NCBI GenBank assembly: GCA_963761975.1
Contig: CAVXIR010000002.1
Coordinates: 682,001-746,000, forward strand
DNA length: 64,000 nt
DNA from: JAMQPK01 sp963761975
GTDB taxonomy: Bacteria > Acidobacteriota > Vicinamibacteria > Vicinamibacterales > JAMQPK01
Direction: 5' to 3'
The notes beneath the pieces were generated by a model that was not told where the DNA came from, ran no database searches, and saw only the letters and a program-made list of their open reading frames with translations. The translations under genes were made by a program, and so were the position numbers. The stretch's first letter is position 1. Each line of letters begins with the position of its first letter. This document shows positions 50,828-58,737 of this stretch, piece after piece.

Positions 50828-51536
50828 GTCTCTCGTTTTCAGGATTGTGGGGATAGGCGGCGCACTGTGACGTCATCGGGCAGATCAGGCACTTCGGCTT
50901 TCTCGCCGTGCAGAGCGTCGCGCCAAAATCCATGAGCGCCTGATTGAAATCGAAGGCTCGCCGCTGAGGAACGAGCGCCGCAGAAATACGCCACAGGGTT
51001 TTCTTGGTCGCGTGCGCTTTCGGGACCCCTTTTCCGATGAAGACGCGAAACAACACGCGGGCGACATTCGTGTCGAGGATCGCGGCGCGCTCGCGGAACG
51101 CGAAGCTTCGAATAGCACCCGCGGTATACGCGCCGATACCCTTGAAGGACAGCAACGTTGCTTCATCCGACGGCAGCTTGCCGCCGTAGTTGGCGACGGC
51201 CTCCCGCGCGATCGCCTGCAACCGCTTGGGTCTGATGTTGTAGCCGAGCGGATACCAGGTGCGGGCCACGTCCGTTTCGGCTGCTTCGGCCAGCGCTTCG
51301 AGCGAGGGGTACTTGTCGAGCCACTCGTGGTATTTGGGCAGCACACGATCGACCTGCGTCTGCTGCAGCATGATCTCGGACACGAGGATGTGGTACGGGT
51401 CGGACGTCTCCCGCCAGGGCAGCGCGCGGCCGTGGCGATCGTACCAGCCGAGCAACTGACGACGGAACGTGCGACGACCTCCGATGGCGGGCACATCGCC
51501 CTTCGCGTTCTTCTTATTACGTATACTGGCGGCCAT
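50820..51536 (-). CDS. mutY: A/G-specific adenine glycosylase, short form
   Basis: 238 residues. The helix-hairpin-helix glycosylase core has the catalytic Glu in VSEIMLQQTQVDRVLPKY, the HhH in SFKGIGAYTAGAIRSFAF, the catalytic Asp in AAILDTNVARVLFRVFI, and the 4Fe-4S loop CTARKPKCLICPMTSQC (CX6CX2CX5C). MutY removes adenine mispaired with 8-oxoguanine. It stops right after the iron-sulfur loop; the C-terminal 8-oxoG-recognition domain of full-length MutY (about 350 aa) is absent. The start at 51536 shares bases with the divergent adenosyltransferase start; an in-frame GTG at 51494 is an alternative. Confidence 0.88.
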   Translation of the reverse strand: MAASIRNKKNAKGDVPAIGGRRTFRRQLLGWYDRHGRALPWRETSDPYHILVSEIMLQQTQVDRVLPKYHEWLDKYPSLEALAEAAETDVARTWYPLGYNIRPKRLQAIAREAVANYGGKLPSDEATLLSFKGIGAYTAGAIRSFAFRERAAILDTNVARVLFRVFIGKGVPKAHATKKTLWRISAALVPQRRAFDFNQALMDFGATLCTARKPKCLICPMTSQCAAYPHNPENERHA

Positions 51537-52077
51537 GAGAATTTACACGCGCACCGGCGATGCCGGCGCGACGTCGCTGTTTGGAGGCACCCGCGTGTCG
51601 AAGGCCGATCCGCGCGTCGCTGCGTACGGCGACGTCGATGAGCTGAACGCGTGCCTCGGTGCGGTTGGCGCGCAGAGCGAGCTCTCTGGCGACGTTGCGG
51701 AGATGATTGAGCAACTCCAGAAGGACTTGTTTGCCATCGGCGCGAGGCTGGCCGACCCGGCTGAAAAGATCGCCGAGCGGGTGACGAAGGTGGCCGTCTC
51801 CGACGAGGATATCCAGCGACTTGAAGGCTGGATCGATCGCTTCGAGAGCGAGCTGCCGCCGCTCAGGCGCTTCATTCTGCCCGGGGGCAACCGCGCCGGC
51901 TCGCTGCTCCATTTGTCGCGAACCGTTTGCCGCCGGGCCGAGCGGTCGATCGTGGCGTTGGGCACTGACAGCGTTGATCCGCATCTGCTCGCGTACGTGA
52001 ACCGTCTCTCCGATCTGCTGTTCGTCGTCGCGCGAGTCGTGAATCATCGCGCGGGCCAGCCGGAAGTGGAATGGTAA
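51535..52077 (+). CDS. Cob(I)yrinic acid a,c-diamide adenosyltransferase, PduO type
   Basis: 180 residues. The signature MRIYTRTGDAGATSLFGGTR (P-loop-like ATP site at the N terminus) and the C-terminal FILPGGNRAGSLLHLSRTVC RRAERSIV, NRLSDLLFVVARV are typical of PduO-type corrinoid adenosyltransferases. They make adenosylcobalamin from cob(I)alamin and ATP. ATG 51535 starts exactly at the family start; the upstream frame from 51469 is antisense to mutY. TATACT (51522-51527) lies 7 nt before the ATG and no Shine-Dalgarno is present, so the mRNA may be leaderless. No B12-dependent enzyme is in the window. Confidence 0.9.
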   Translation: MRIYTRTGDAGATSLFGGTRVSKADPRVAAYGDVDELNACLGAVGAQSELSGDVAEMIEQLQKDLFAIGARLADPAEKIAERVTKVAVSDEDIQRLEGWIDRFESELPPLRRFILPGGNRAGSLLHLSRTVCRRAERSIVALGTDSVDPHLLAYVNRLSDLLFVVARVVNHRAGQPEVEW

Positions 52078-52191
52078 TCTGAGTTCGCGGTGGGCGGTGG
52101 ATCGAGTACGCCGTCTTTTTTGTGGAGAAGACGCGCTCTCGATCGCGGCGCCACTGCGAACGGGGAACGTGGAACCCGGACGTGGAACGTT

Positions 52192-52701
52192 CTAGCCTCG
52201 GTTCTCGAGGTCCCTCTTTACGGCGTTGAAAATGTTTCGCGCCAGCTCCTGCGAGACGCGCTCGCGCACGGCCCCGCACTCGACCAGGATGACGCCATTG
52301 ACCGTCTCGAGCGCGACATCCCAGCGGTCGCGCAGGATGCCCTCGGATCGGTCCTCGAACGACGGTTCCGCATGGGCCGGGTCGTGTTTGACAGACCCGG
52401 CGCTCTGACTCCATCGTGGAGACGCGAACGCCGCAATTGGCGAGCCGTTGATCAGCACCCGCACCGCCATCATCTCGTGTTTGTCGATGGCCGTCGCGCC
52501 GTAATAGAAGTGTTCCTCGTCTTCAGTAAACAGCGTCAACTCGGGATCGGTCGGCAGTTCGGCGACAATCGCGCGGCCGCGGGCGAGCTCCTCTTCGCGC
52601 GCCGTCCGATGACGCTTCCGGTAAAAGTGCAGCGTCGTCAGCAAGCTCAACGCGGTGAAGATGAGCGCGGCGGCGACGAGCGCGGCTACGAAGTCGCGCA
52701 T
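52192..52701 (-). CDS. Membrane-anchored protein of unknown function
   Basis: 169 residues with one N-terminal membrane helix (FVAALVAAALIFTALSLLTT) and then a soluble domain (AREEELARGRAIVAELPTDP; EHFYYGATAIDKHEMMAVRV; RERVSQELARNIFNAVKRDL). Charged residues flank the helix, consistent with an inner-membrane anchor with the domain outside or inside; direction is not decided. The first 30 residues and the C-terminal helix look coding, with normal codon use. It is divergent from hpnC, 71 bp away. I do not recognise the family. Confidence 0.6.
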   Translation of the reverse strand: MRDFVAALVAAALIFTALSLLTTLHFYRKRHRTAREEELARGRAIVAELPTDPELTLFTEDEEHFYYGATAIDKHEMMAVRVLINGSPIAAFASPRWSQSAGSVKHDPAHAEPSFEDRSEGILRDRWDVALETVNGVILVECGAVRERVSQELARNIFNAVKRDLENRG

Positions 52702-52772
52702 GACCGTGCACCGTGGCCGGCTGGCCGACGGTGAGTACCACTAGAATATCCCTCTTGCCGATAGGCTCTCAT

Positions 52773-53663
52773 GTGACCGAACCCGATGCGGCGGCGCTGC
52801 GGACGGCGTACGCGGAGTGCGAGCGGCTGGCACGCACGCATTACGAAAATTTCCCGGTCGCCTCGTGGTTGCTGCCCTCGCGCATGCGCCCGCACGTGGC
52901 GGCGCTGTACGCATTCGCGCGCATTGCGGACGACTTCGCCGATGAGGGCCAGCGCTCCGCAGCAGAACGGTTTCGGTTGCTGGACGAATGGCAGAATCGG
53001 CTGCACGCGTGCGTGACAGACGGGAGGGTTGACGCGGATGATCCTCACGACCGTGTGTTTCTCGCGCTTGGCGCGACCATTCGGGCGTGCGATCTTCCCG
53101 TGCCGCTCTTCGACGATCTGCTCAGCGCGTTTCGTCAGGATATCACGACGCATCGCTATGCCACGTGGAGCGGCGTGCTCGATTACTGCCGCCGATCGGC
53201 CAATCCGGTCGGCCGGATCGTCCTTCGGATGGCGGGCTACGACGACGCGCGGCTCAATCGTTCGTCGGATGCGCTCTGTACGGCGCTTCAGCTGACGAAT
53301 TTCTGGCAGGATTTCGATCGAGATTGGCAGAACGGCCGCTTGTACGTGCCGCTCGATGATGTCGAGGCCGAGCGAGCGCCGTTGCACGACCTCGACGGTC
53401 GCCGTCTGACGGAACCGTGGCGCCGTGTGCTGCGCCGCGTGGCGGCGCGGACGCGCGAGATGTTCGACGCCGGCCGAGAGGTGTGCGACGGCGTGCGAGG
53501 ACGGCTTCGGCACGAGCTGCGCATCACGTGGCTTGGCGGCACGCAGATTCTCGACCGGCTCGAGAGCAAAGACTACGACGTGTTTCGGTCGAGACCCACG
53601 CTCGGCATGGCCGATGCGCCAACGCTGGTCTGGCGTGCCTTCGCGTGGAAGAGCCGCACATGA
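52773..53663 (+). CDS. hpnC: Squalene synthase HpnC
   Basis: 296 residues of the trans-isoprenyl diphosphate synthase (squalene/phytoene synthase) fold. In the three-gene HpnCDE route, HpnC converts presqualene diphosphate to hydroxysqualene. The first Asp-rich motif is in FARIADDFADEG, the second in LTNFWQDFDRDWQNGRLYVP. The start is taken as GTG 52773, preceded by AGG, which gives the usual N terminus (VTEPDAAALRTAYAECERLA); an in-frame start at 52713 is also open. Its stop overlaps the hpnD start (ATGA), so the operon is translationally coupled. Confidence 0.9.
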   Translation: MTEPDAAALRTAYAECERLARTHYENFPVASWLLPSRMRPHVAALYAFARIADDFADEGQRSAAERFRLLDEWQNRLHACVTDGRVDADDPHDRVFLALGATIRACDLPVPLFDDLLSAFRQDITTHRYATWSGVLDYCRRSANPVGRIVLRMAGYDDARLNRSSDALCTALQLTNFWQDFDRDWQNGRLYVPLDDVEAERAPLHDLDGRRLTEPWRRVLRRVAARTREMFDAGREVCDGVRGRLRHELRITWLGGTQILDRLESKDYDVFRSRPTLGMADAPTLVWRAFAWKSRT

Positions 53664-54478
53664 GTGCGAGAGCCACCAGCTTCTATTACTCCTTTCTGGC
53701 GCTCCCGGCCGACAAGCGCAAAGCCATCATTGCGGTGTGGGATTTCTGCCGAGCCGTCGACGACGCCGTGGACGAACCGGGCGAAGGCGATCCCGTCGGT
53801 GCGCTGAATCGGTGGCGCGAGGAAGTCCGGCAGCTGTACGACGGAGGCGCGCCGGTGACCAGTCAAGGCCGGCAGCTCCTGCCCTACGTCGCGCAATTTT
53901 CTCTGCCGCGATCGGCATTCGAGGATCTGATCGACGGGGTGTCGATGGATCTTGAGCGTACGCACTACGCGACGTTCGAAGAGCTGCGGCAGTACTGCCT
54001 GCGGGTCGCATCGGCCGTCGGGCTGATCTGCGTCGAGATCTTCGGCTACCGAAGCCTGCAGACCCGCGACTACGCGATCGATCTTGGCATTGCCCTGCAG
54101 TTGACCAATATCGTCCGCGACGTGGCGTCAGACCTCCAACGGGGTCGGTTGTACATTCCGACTCAGGAGCTTCAGCGCTTCGGATGCACGGAAGCGGACC
54201 TTCGAGCCGGTGTGGTCACCGAGAACATCCGGAAGCTGTTGGCTCATCAGATCGAGCGCGCCAGGCAATTCTATCGGAAAGCCGGCACGGCGTTGCCGCA
54301 CGACGACGAGCGCCGCGTGGTTGCCGCACGCATCATGGGCGCGATCTACTACGACCTGCTGCGCCAGATCGAGCGGGCGGGCTATGATGTTTTCCGTGAG
54401 AACATCCGCGTCTCACGGCCGCGGCAGGCGTTCGTGGCCGGTGTCACCTGGCTGAAAGTGATGATTCCGCTGAGATGA
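53660..54478 (+). CDS. hpnD: Presqualene diphosphate synthase HpnD
   Basis: 272 residues. The first Asp-rich motif is in FCRAVDDAVDEPGEGD, and the second in ALQLTNIVRDVASDLQRGRL YIP. It condenses two farnesyl diphosphate molecules to presqualene diphosphate. ATG 53660 overlaps the hpnC stop by ATGA and fits the family N terminus (SFYYSFLALPADKRKAI). The stop overlaps the hpnE start in the same way. The product feeds HpnC, then HpnE. The hopanoid cyclase and later genes are not in this window. Confidence 0.92.
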   Translation: MSARATSFYYSFLALPADKRKAIIAVWDFCRAVDDAVDEPGEGDPVGALNRWREEVRQLYDGGAPVTSQGRQLLPYVAQFSLPRSAFEDLIDGVSMDLERTHYATFEELRQYCLRVASAVGLICVEIFGYRSLQTRDYAIDLGIALQLTNIVRDVASDLQRGRLYIPTQELQRFGCTEADLRAGVVTENIRKLLAHQIERARQFYRKAGTALPHDDERRVVAARIMGAIYYDLLRQIERAGYDVFRENIRVSRPRQAFVAGVTWLKVMIPLR

Positions 54479-55830
54479 GATCGCCCGACGTTATTGTGAT
54501 CGGCGCCGGCATCGCGGGCCTTCGTGCCGCCGTTGAACTCGCCGCGCGTGGCGCGCGGGTGACGGTACTCGAAGCCAGGTCCGTGCTGGGGGGCCGTGCA
54601 ACCGCCTTCCACGATCCCCGCACAGGCGAACGCGTGGACAACGGCCAGCACGTGCTGCTCGGCTGCTACAACGAGACCTTTTCGTTTCTCCGGCAGATTG
54701 GCACCGAAGATCGTGTGCGAGTGCAGCCGAATCTCGAGGTGGACTTCATCGATCGCAGGGGAGCGCGGAGCCAGCTGCGCCTGCCCGCTTTGCCGGCGCC
54801 CATCAATTTTCTGGCAGGCTTGCTCGACTGGACGGCACTCAACTGGCACGATCGCGTGGCTGCTGTGAGACTGGCGCAACCGATACGGATCGCGCAGTCA
54901 GAGCTCAGCGAACGGGCCAAGGGCGTGACACCCACGCGCATTGCGGCATCACCCGGCGAGACGGTCGAAGAATGGCTGATCAACAACGGCCAGACTGCGC
55001 GCATCAGGGAGATGTTGTGGGAGCCGCTCGCGCTGGCGGCTTTGAACCAGTCGGTACGCAGCGCCGCCGCGCCACCGTTTGCCGCTGTGCTGGCTCGGAT
55101 GTTCGGCGGCGGGCCACGAGACGCATCGTTGGGACTGCCGTTGTGTCCGCTCGACGAGTTGTACGCCGAGCCATCGCGGCGGTTCATCGAGTCGCGCGGC
55201 GGTGACGTGCGCATCGGCTCTCCGGCGCGCATCCATCTCCAGCCTGGGCAGGCGATGCACATCGAAGCCCGCGGGGTGCGCATGCTCGCGGGTGCGGTCG
55301 TCGTCGCCGTCCCATGGTATGCGATGCCCGATCTGTTTTACGGCGACACGACGCCAGTCGACGCGCTGCGCAGGGCCGCGGCTGATACCCTGGCCTCGCC
55401 CATCGCCAGCGTCAACCTCTGGCTCGATCGCCGCGTTCTGCAGACGCCGTTTCTGGGATTGCCTGGCCGGGTGATGCAATGGGTGTTCGACAAAGAGCAG
55501 ATGTTCGAGTCGGCCTCGTCGCACCTCACGCTGGTCTCGAGCGGGGCAGACGAGGTGGTGGCGGTTCAGAACGACGAGCTCATCGCGCTGGCGCTGCGCG
55601 AACTGCGGGAGGCGCTGCCCGATGCACGCGCCGCGAGAGTTCTGCGCGCGTCTGTCGTGCGCGAGCGTCGTGCGACATTTTCGATCGCGCCAGGCCAGCC
55701 GAAGCGGCCCGGCACGCTAACGGCCGTGCCAGGTCTGGTGCTCGCGGGTGACTGGATCGAGACGGGTCTGCCTGCGACGATCGAAGGCGCGGCGACGAGC
55801 GGACGCCGCGCCGCCGAGGCCGTCTCATGA
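54475..55830 (+). CDS. hpnE: Hydroxysqualene dehydroxylase HpnE
   Basis: 451-residue FAD-dependent amine-oxidase-fold enzyme that reduces hydroxysqualene to squalene. The dinucleotide motif is VIVIGAGIAGLRAAVELAAR (about residues 6-25), followed by VTVLEARSVLGGRATAF and VDNGQHVLLGCYNETFSFLR, typical of HpnE. The C-terminal FAD contact is LVLAGDWIETGLPATIEGAA TSG. ATG 54475 overlaps the hpnD stop (ATGA), and its own stop overlaps the thiI start. It completes the C-D-E set for squalene from farnesyl diphosphate, a hopanoid precursor. Confidence 0.92.
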   Translation: MRSPDVIVIGAGIAGLRAAVELAARGARVTVLEARSVLGGRATAFHDPRTGERVDNGQHVLLGCYNETFSFLRQIGTEDRVRVQPNLEVDFIDRRGARSQLRLPALPAPINFLAGLLDWTALNWHDRVAAVRLAQPIRIAQSELSERAKGVTPTRIAASPGETVEEWLINNGQTARIREMLWEPLALAALNQSVRSAAAPPFAAVLARMFGGGPRDASLGLPLCPLDELYAEPSRRFIESRGGDVRIGSPARIHLQPGQAMHIEARGVRMLAGAVVVAVPWYAMPDLFYGDTTPVDALRRAAADTLASPIASVNLWLDRRVLQTPFLGLPGRVMQWVFDKEQMFESASSHLTLVSSGADEVVAVQNDELIALALRELREALPDARAARVLRASVVRERRATFSIAPGQPKRPGTLTAVPGLVLAGDWIETGLPATIEGAATSGRRAAEAVS

Positions 55831-57014
55831 ATTCCGTCGTCGTTCACTATCAGGAAATCGCGCTCAAGGGACGCAACCGGCCGTGGTTCATTGCCCGGCT
55901 CGTACGAAATATCAAGACCGCGACAAGCGATCTCGACGTGACACGCGTCATCTCGAAGATGGGACGCATCGACATCACGCTCGGCTCGGCGGACGCCTGG
56001 CCTGCGGTTGCCGATCGACTGCGGCATGTGTTCGGCATCGCCAATTTCTCGAGGGCGGCGCTCGTGCCGCTCGATGTCGATGTCGTGGCGAAGGCCATTC
56101 TCGATGATCTCGGCGATCGGCAGGTATCCACGTTTCGCGTCTCGGCGCGCCGTGCCGACAAGCGGTTCCCCTTGACCTCACCGCAGATCGAGCGCGAAGT
56201 CGGCGGGCGCATCAAGCAGGCGAAGGGGTGGACGGTGAACCTCGATGATCCGGCGTTCACCATTTACGTCGAGGCACTCACCGGTGAGGCGTTCTACTAC
56301 TTCGGCAAGGAAGCCGGACCGGGCGGGATGCCGACCGGCGTCAGCGGACGGGTCGTCGGTCTCCTCTCCGGTGGGATCGACTCACCGGTGGCGGCATATC
56401 GATTGATGAAGCGCGGGTGCCGCGTCATTCCGGTACATTTTCACAGCTATCCGATTCTGTCGCGCGCGTCCCAGGAAAAGGTCCGTGAGCTCGTGGCCCT
56501 GCTCACGCGTTATCAGCAATACACGCGGCTTTACATGGTGGCGTTCGGAGAGATTCAGCAGCAGGTGATGCTCGCCGTCCCGCCGCCGCTCCGCGTCGTG
56601 TTGTACCGGCGACTGATGTTTCGCATCGCAGAGGCGATTGCCCATCGAACGCACGCCGGGGGCCTGGTGACGGGAGAGGTCATCGGCCAGGTCGCGTCGC
56701 AGACGCTCGAGAACATGGCGACGATCGGATCCGTGGTGACGCTGCCCGTCTTCCGTCCGCTGGTGGGTATGGACAAGGATGAGATCACGGCCGAGGCTCA
56801 GCGGCTGGGCACGTATCCCATTTCGATTATTGAAGATCAGGATTGTTGCCAGTTGTTTACACCGAAGCATCCGGCGACGAAAGCCCGGCGGGATGACATC
56901 GATGCAGCCGAACGTTCGTTGCCAATGGACGATTTTGTGCGACAGGCTGTCGAGGCGGCAGTCGTGGAAGACTTCAACTACCCGGTGATAACATATCCAG
57001 TCACACGCCGGTAG
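55827..57014 (+). CDS. thiI: tRNA 4-thiouridine sulfurtransferase ThiI
   Basis: 395 residues. An N-terminal ferredoxin-like/THUMP domain (VVHYQEIALKGRNRPWFIAR; YFGKEAGPGGMPTGVSG) is followed by the PP-loop ATPase (LLSGGIDSPVAAYRLMKRGC) that adenylates U8 of tRNA. The C-terminal rhodanese domain of E. coli ThiI is absent, as in most bacteria. The Cys-containing strand reads EDQDCCQLFTPKHPATKA. Sulfur would come from a separate IscS-type donor; the rhodanese at 11.7 kb is not linked. It is translationally coupled to the squalene genes by ATGA, an odd functional grouping. Confidence 0.9.
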   Translation: MNSVVVHYQEIALKGRNRPWFIARLVRNIKTATSDLDVTRVISKMGRIDITLGSADAWPAVADRLRHVFGIANFSRAALVPLDVDVVAKAILDDLGDRQVSTFRVSARRADKRFPLTSPQIEREVGGRIKQAKGWTVNLDDPAFTIYVEALTGEAFYYFGKEAGPGGMPTGVSGRVVGLLSGGIDSPVAAYRLMKRGCRVIPVHFHSYPILSRASQEKVRELVALLTRYQQYTRLYMVAFGEIQQQVMLAVPPPLRVVLYRRLMFRIAEAIAHRTHAGGLVTGEVIGQVASQTLENMATIGSVVTLPVFRPLVGMDKDEITAEAQRLGTYPISIIEDQDCCQLFTPKHPATKARRDDIDAAERSLPMDDFVRQAVEAAVVEDFNYPVITYPVTRR

Positions 57015-57032
57015 CGCACCATTCAGCCTAGC

Positions 57033-57058
57033 GCGTAGGGCGCAACGTTAGTTGCGCC
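57033..57058 (+). repeat. GTAGGGC-headed hairpin (REP-like), copy 3
   Basis: GGCGCAAC (57039-57046) and GTTGCGCC (57051-57058) form a perfect 8-bp stem around GTTA, preceded by GCGTAG. The head GTAGGGC is shared with copies at 8.37 kb (minus strand) and 36.25 kb. It lies in the leader of fbaB, 26 nt before the start codon. Confidence 0.6.
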
Positions 57059-57084
57059 GTTCGTACAGTCAGGACGAGGAAATC

Positions 57085-58155
57085 ATGGCCGTTCAAAGTA
57101 TCGGTTCCAAAATCGAAGAAATTCTTGGCGACGAAGCCGCGAGCTTGCTGCAGTATCAGTGCAAAACGATTCCGAAAGAGACGCTGCATCTGCCTGGCCC
57201 CGACTACGTCGAGCGAATCTACAGTCTGGCCGATCGCCAGACACGCGTGCTCGGCAGCCTCCAGTCGCTGTTGAGCCACGGGCGTCTTGCGGGCACTGGG
57301 TACGTGTCCATCCTTCCGGTCGATCAGGGCATCGAGCATTCGGCAGGTGCGTCGTTTGCGCCGAACCCGATGTATTTCGATCCCGAGAACATTGTGAAAC
57401 TGGCGATCGAGGGCGGCTGCAACGCCGTCGCGTCCACGCTCGGCGTCCTCGGATCGGTGGCGCGGAAATACGCCCACAAGATTCCGTTTCTCGTCAAGCT
57501 GAACCACAACGAGTTCATCTCGTATCCGAATGCGTTCGATCAGATCAAATTCGGTAGTGTGCGCCAGGCGTTCGACATGGGAGCCCAGGCCGTGGGTGCG
57601 ACGATCTACTTCGGGTCGGAGGAATCGAAGCGGCAGATCGTCGAGGTTTCGGAGTTCTTCCAGCACGCGCACGAGCTGGGGATGGCCACGGTGCTGTGGT
57701 GCTATCTGCGAAACTCGGCATTCAAGACGAAGGAAAAGGACTTTCACGTGGCCGCCGACCTGACGGGTCAGGCGAATCACCTCGGCGTGACGATCGAGGC
57801 CGACATCATCAAGCAGAAGCTGCCAGAGAACAATGGCGGGTACAACGCCATCAATTTCGGCAAGACTCACAAGAAGGTCTATTCGGATCTCTCCTCGGAC
57901 CATCCGATCGACCTGACCCGGTACCAGCTTGCGAACTGTTACATGGGGCGCGCGGGTCTGATCAATTCAGGTGGGGCCTCGTCTGGCGACAGCGATCTGA
58001 AGGAAGCCGTCAAGACGGCGGTGATTAACAAGCGCGCGGGTGGCATGGGCCTCATCTCGGGTCGCAAGGCGTTCCAGCGGCCCATGAAAGAGGGCGTGCA
58101 GCTGCTCAACGCGATTCAGGACGTCTATCTGAATAAGGATGTGACGATCGCGTGA
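57085..58155 (+). CDS. fbaB: Class I fructose-bisphosphate aldolase (FbaB/DhnA type)
   Basis: 356 residues of the bacterial/archaeal class I aldolase family, which cleaves fructose-1,6-bisphosphate through a Schiff-base Lys, independent of metal. Visible landmarks are TGYVSILPVDQGIEHSAGAS, FDPENIVKLAIEGGCNAVAS, FLVKLNHNEFISYPNAFD, and a Lys-containing NFGKTHKKVYSDLSSD region. GRAGLINSGGASSGDSDL lies in the phosphate-binding part. ATG 57085 follows GAGGAAATC. The protein is somewhat longer than DhnA but matches FbaB length. It is downstream of thiI by 70 nt, separated by a hairpin. Confidence 0.9.
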   Translation: MAVQSIGSKIEEILGDEAASLLQYQCKTIPKETLHLPGPDYVERIYSLADRQTRVLGSLQSLLSHGRLAGTGYVSILPVDQGIEHSAGASFAPNPMYFDPENIVKLAIEGGCNAVASTLGVLGSVARKYAHKIPFLVKLNHNEFISYPNAFDQIKFGSVRQAFDMGAQAVGATIYFGSEESKRQIVEVSEFFQHAHELGMATVLWCYLRNSAFKTKEKDFHVAADLTGQANHLGVTIEADIIKQKLPENNGGYNAINFGKTHKKVYSDLSSDHPIDLTRYQLANCYMGRAGLINSGGASSGDSDLKEAVKTAVINKRAGGMGLISGRKAFQRPMKEGVQLLNAIQDVYLNKDVTIA

Positions 58156-58159
58156 AGAA

Positions 58160-58186
58160 TGTTTAGGTTCCGAGGGTTCCGAGGGA
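58160..58186. repeat. GGTTCCGAG tandem with inverted end
   Basis: The region AGGTTCCGAGGGTTCCGAGG followed by GAACCC forms two direct 9-bp units and a short inverted copy, 4 nt after the fbaB stop. It overlaps the gap to the convergent lipoprotein gene and may act as a terminator. Confidence 0.5.
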
Positions 58187-58191
58187 ACCCG

Positions 58192-58653
58192 CTAGCGTTT
58201 GATCGTTTCTGTGCCGCTAACCGGTCCGTTGCACGAGGTGCCCGCGTAATTCACCACGATGTTCGAAGTGCCCTGGAACGTGCCGGTGCCCGTGATGTTG
58301 AAGGGGCACGTCGCTACCCCCTTCGTGGCCGTGCCCGTGGCCGCCCAGGGGATCGACGTCTCGCTGTGCGTGGCGGTCATAGTACCGGCGAGCTTCACCT
58401 CGTCGGCGCAGCTCGCGGCGAACTCTCCGCTCGCTTGATTGCCCGTCTGCGATGTGATCTTCCACATCAGCCCACCGCAGCTTTGCGACGCGGGCGTGAC
58501 CGTCGACCCGTTCCACGTTCCGATGTACGACCGGACCTCACCGTTGTTGTCGGTGGGTTTGGTCGGCGAGTTGAACAGGTTCTTGAACATGTCGAAGCAG
58601 GCGGTTGAGCCGACGGCGAGCGCGATGATCAGCGCAGTTTTGAGAAGCTGCAT
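58192..58653 (-). CDS. Lipoprotein of unknown function
   Basis: 153 residues from ATG 58653, with AGGAAC upstream; the frame extending to 58821 is antisense to def. A lipoprotein signal (MQLLKTALIIALAVGSTAC, lipobox GSTAC) precedes a low-complexity, Thr/Ser/Gly-rich beta protein (SYIGTWNGSTVTPASQS; GTATKGVATCPFNITGTGTF; YAGTSCNGPVSGTET). Four Cys after the lipobox (SCGG, SCAD, TCPF, SCNG) may form two disulfides. It probably faces the periplasm or surface. The family is not recognised. Confidence 0.7.
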   Translation of the reverse strand: MQLLKTALIIALAVGSTACFDMFKNLFNSPTKPTDNNGEVRSYIGTWNGSTVTPASQSCGGLMWKITSQTGNQASGEFAASCADEVKLAGTMTATHSETSIPWAATGTATKGVATCPFNITGTGTFQGTSNIVVNYAGTSCNGPVSGTETIKR

Positions 58654-58737
58654 GTTCCTTCTATCGGGTCCGGCGGTACGCGCCTTTAGGCCACGCCCGG
58701 TCATGTGGCAAATCGGCAATTCCCATACAATCTTCCT

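Noticed and set aside
52078..52191. Regulatory element between the adenosyltransferase and the membrane protein gene
   Set aside because: I see only a short ACGTGGAAC duplication and no convincing promoter, terminator or palindrome.
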